From: Thiohalocapsa sp. PB-PSB1 | Lineage (GTDB): Bacteria > Pseudomonadota > Gammaproteobacteria > Chromatiales > Chromatiaceae | DNA: 64,000 bases | Assembly (NCBI GenBank): GCA_016745215.1 | Contig: CP050890.1 | Location: 3,906,001 to 3,970,000, forward strand | Direction of reading: 5' to 3' | Shown: positions 63,788 to 64,000 of the stretch, in pieces | Layout of the letters: the number at the start of each line of letters is the position of its first letter | Numbering within the stretch: position 1 is the stretch's first letter | Notes under the pieces: model-generated | Seen by the model: only the letters and a program-made list of their open reading frames with translations | Databases searched by the model: none | Told to the model about the DNA's origin: nothing | Made by a program: the position numbers and the translations under genes

Positions 63788-64000
63788 TCAATTAGAAAAA
63801 TCAATTCTATATTCATTCGGTCCAAATGAATCAATGATATTTCTCAGGGCCGCCCTGAGATTGGATATGCTTTCATAAGCCGAAATGGGTATCCATTCGT
63901 ATTTGATTTTTCTCCACAAAATTTCGATCAAATTCAGTTCCGGTGAATATGTGCACAGAAAGTAGAGCGTCATGCCCCGGCGATCCCATTCCTCCATTTT
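63788..64000 (-). mobile_element. IS630-type transposase, C-terminal fragment at the window edge
   Basis: A minus-strand frame running off the right edge; at least 71 residues visible, the C-terminus of the protein. It contains the DDE-superfamily end FLCTYSPELNLIEILWRKIK with the catalytic Glu (in SPELNLIEILWR) and YEWIPISAYESISNLRAALR, typical of IS630/Tc1-mariner transposases. The AT-rich codon use differs from neighbouring genes, consistent with recent import. It could be the helper for the CTAG-bounded M elements, but the match of its ends to theirs cannot be tested here. Confidence 0.75.

Overview
This 64-kb window looks like the chromosome of a gammaproteobacterium, most plausibly of the Chromatiales (purple sulfur bacterium) type. 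The evidence is the conserved gammaproteobacterial order cutA-dsbD-tlpA-aroQ-accB-accC-prmA-dusB-fis-purH, a CIRCE-controlled groESL operon, a bacteriophytochrome, a pyruvate:ferredoxin oxidoreductase, glycogen genes including a DUF4912 protein, and decayed repeats encoding a four-helix-bundle (S23/IVS-like) protein. The taxonomic call is an inference from gene content; no rRNA or tRNA gene was found.

Layout. 1-6.1 kb: part of a type VI secretion operon on the minus strand, tssA-tssB-tssC-hcp-tagJ-tssE-tssF, with tssF cut by the left edge. 6.5-12.4 kb: a gene of unknown function, a squalene/phytoene-synthase-like protein, a HAD phosphatase and ubiG in one overlapping run, then valS. 12.8-18.8 kb: an NAD-binding epimerase-like protein, yebG, proA, apaH, apaG and an lpxA homologue. 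18.9-29.7 kb: the housekeeping block purH, fis, dusB, prmA, accC, accB, aroQ, tlpA-like, dsbD, cutA. 29.9-36 kb (plus strand): fxsA, groES-groEL with promoter, CIRCE operator and terminator, then a bacteriophytochrome hybrid kinase. 36.0-38.3 kb is a gene graveyard: a LysR stub, a frameshifted transposase and a broken RND pump. 38.3-45.7 kb: a WD40 protein, a small membrane protein, rimI, nifJ and a dihydroorotate-dehydrogenase-like gene. 45.7-47.0 kb is a nest of repeats. 47.0-53.5 kb (minus): a membrane zinc peptidase, mobA, glgA, a DUF4912 protein and glgX. 54-64 kb: a cluster of DnaA-box-like sites, a YdcF/ElyC-type protein, prpE, a PAS-GGDEF-EAL-CZB signalling protein, a DCC-type thiol oxidoreductase, a lipoprotein, and the end of an IS630-type transposase at the right edge.

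The most unusual content lies between genes. At least four families of short non-coding or decayed repeats recur: a 145-157 bp palindromic element with CTAG ends (three copies, M1-M3), a 161-bp palindromic element (P1), a dispersed element that can carry a strong hairpin (A1-A4 plus a fragment), and a roughly 590-bp degenerate four-helix-bundle gene cassette (F1-F3). They tend to sit at the 3' ends of genes, and two of them appear to supply the stop codon of the neighbouring gene. The partial IS630-type transposase at the right edge belongs to a family whose TA/CTAG target preference fits the M elements.
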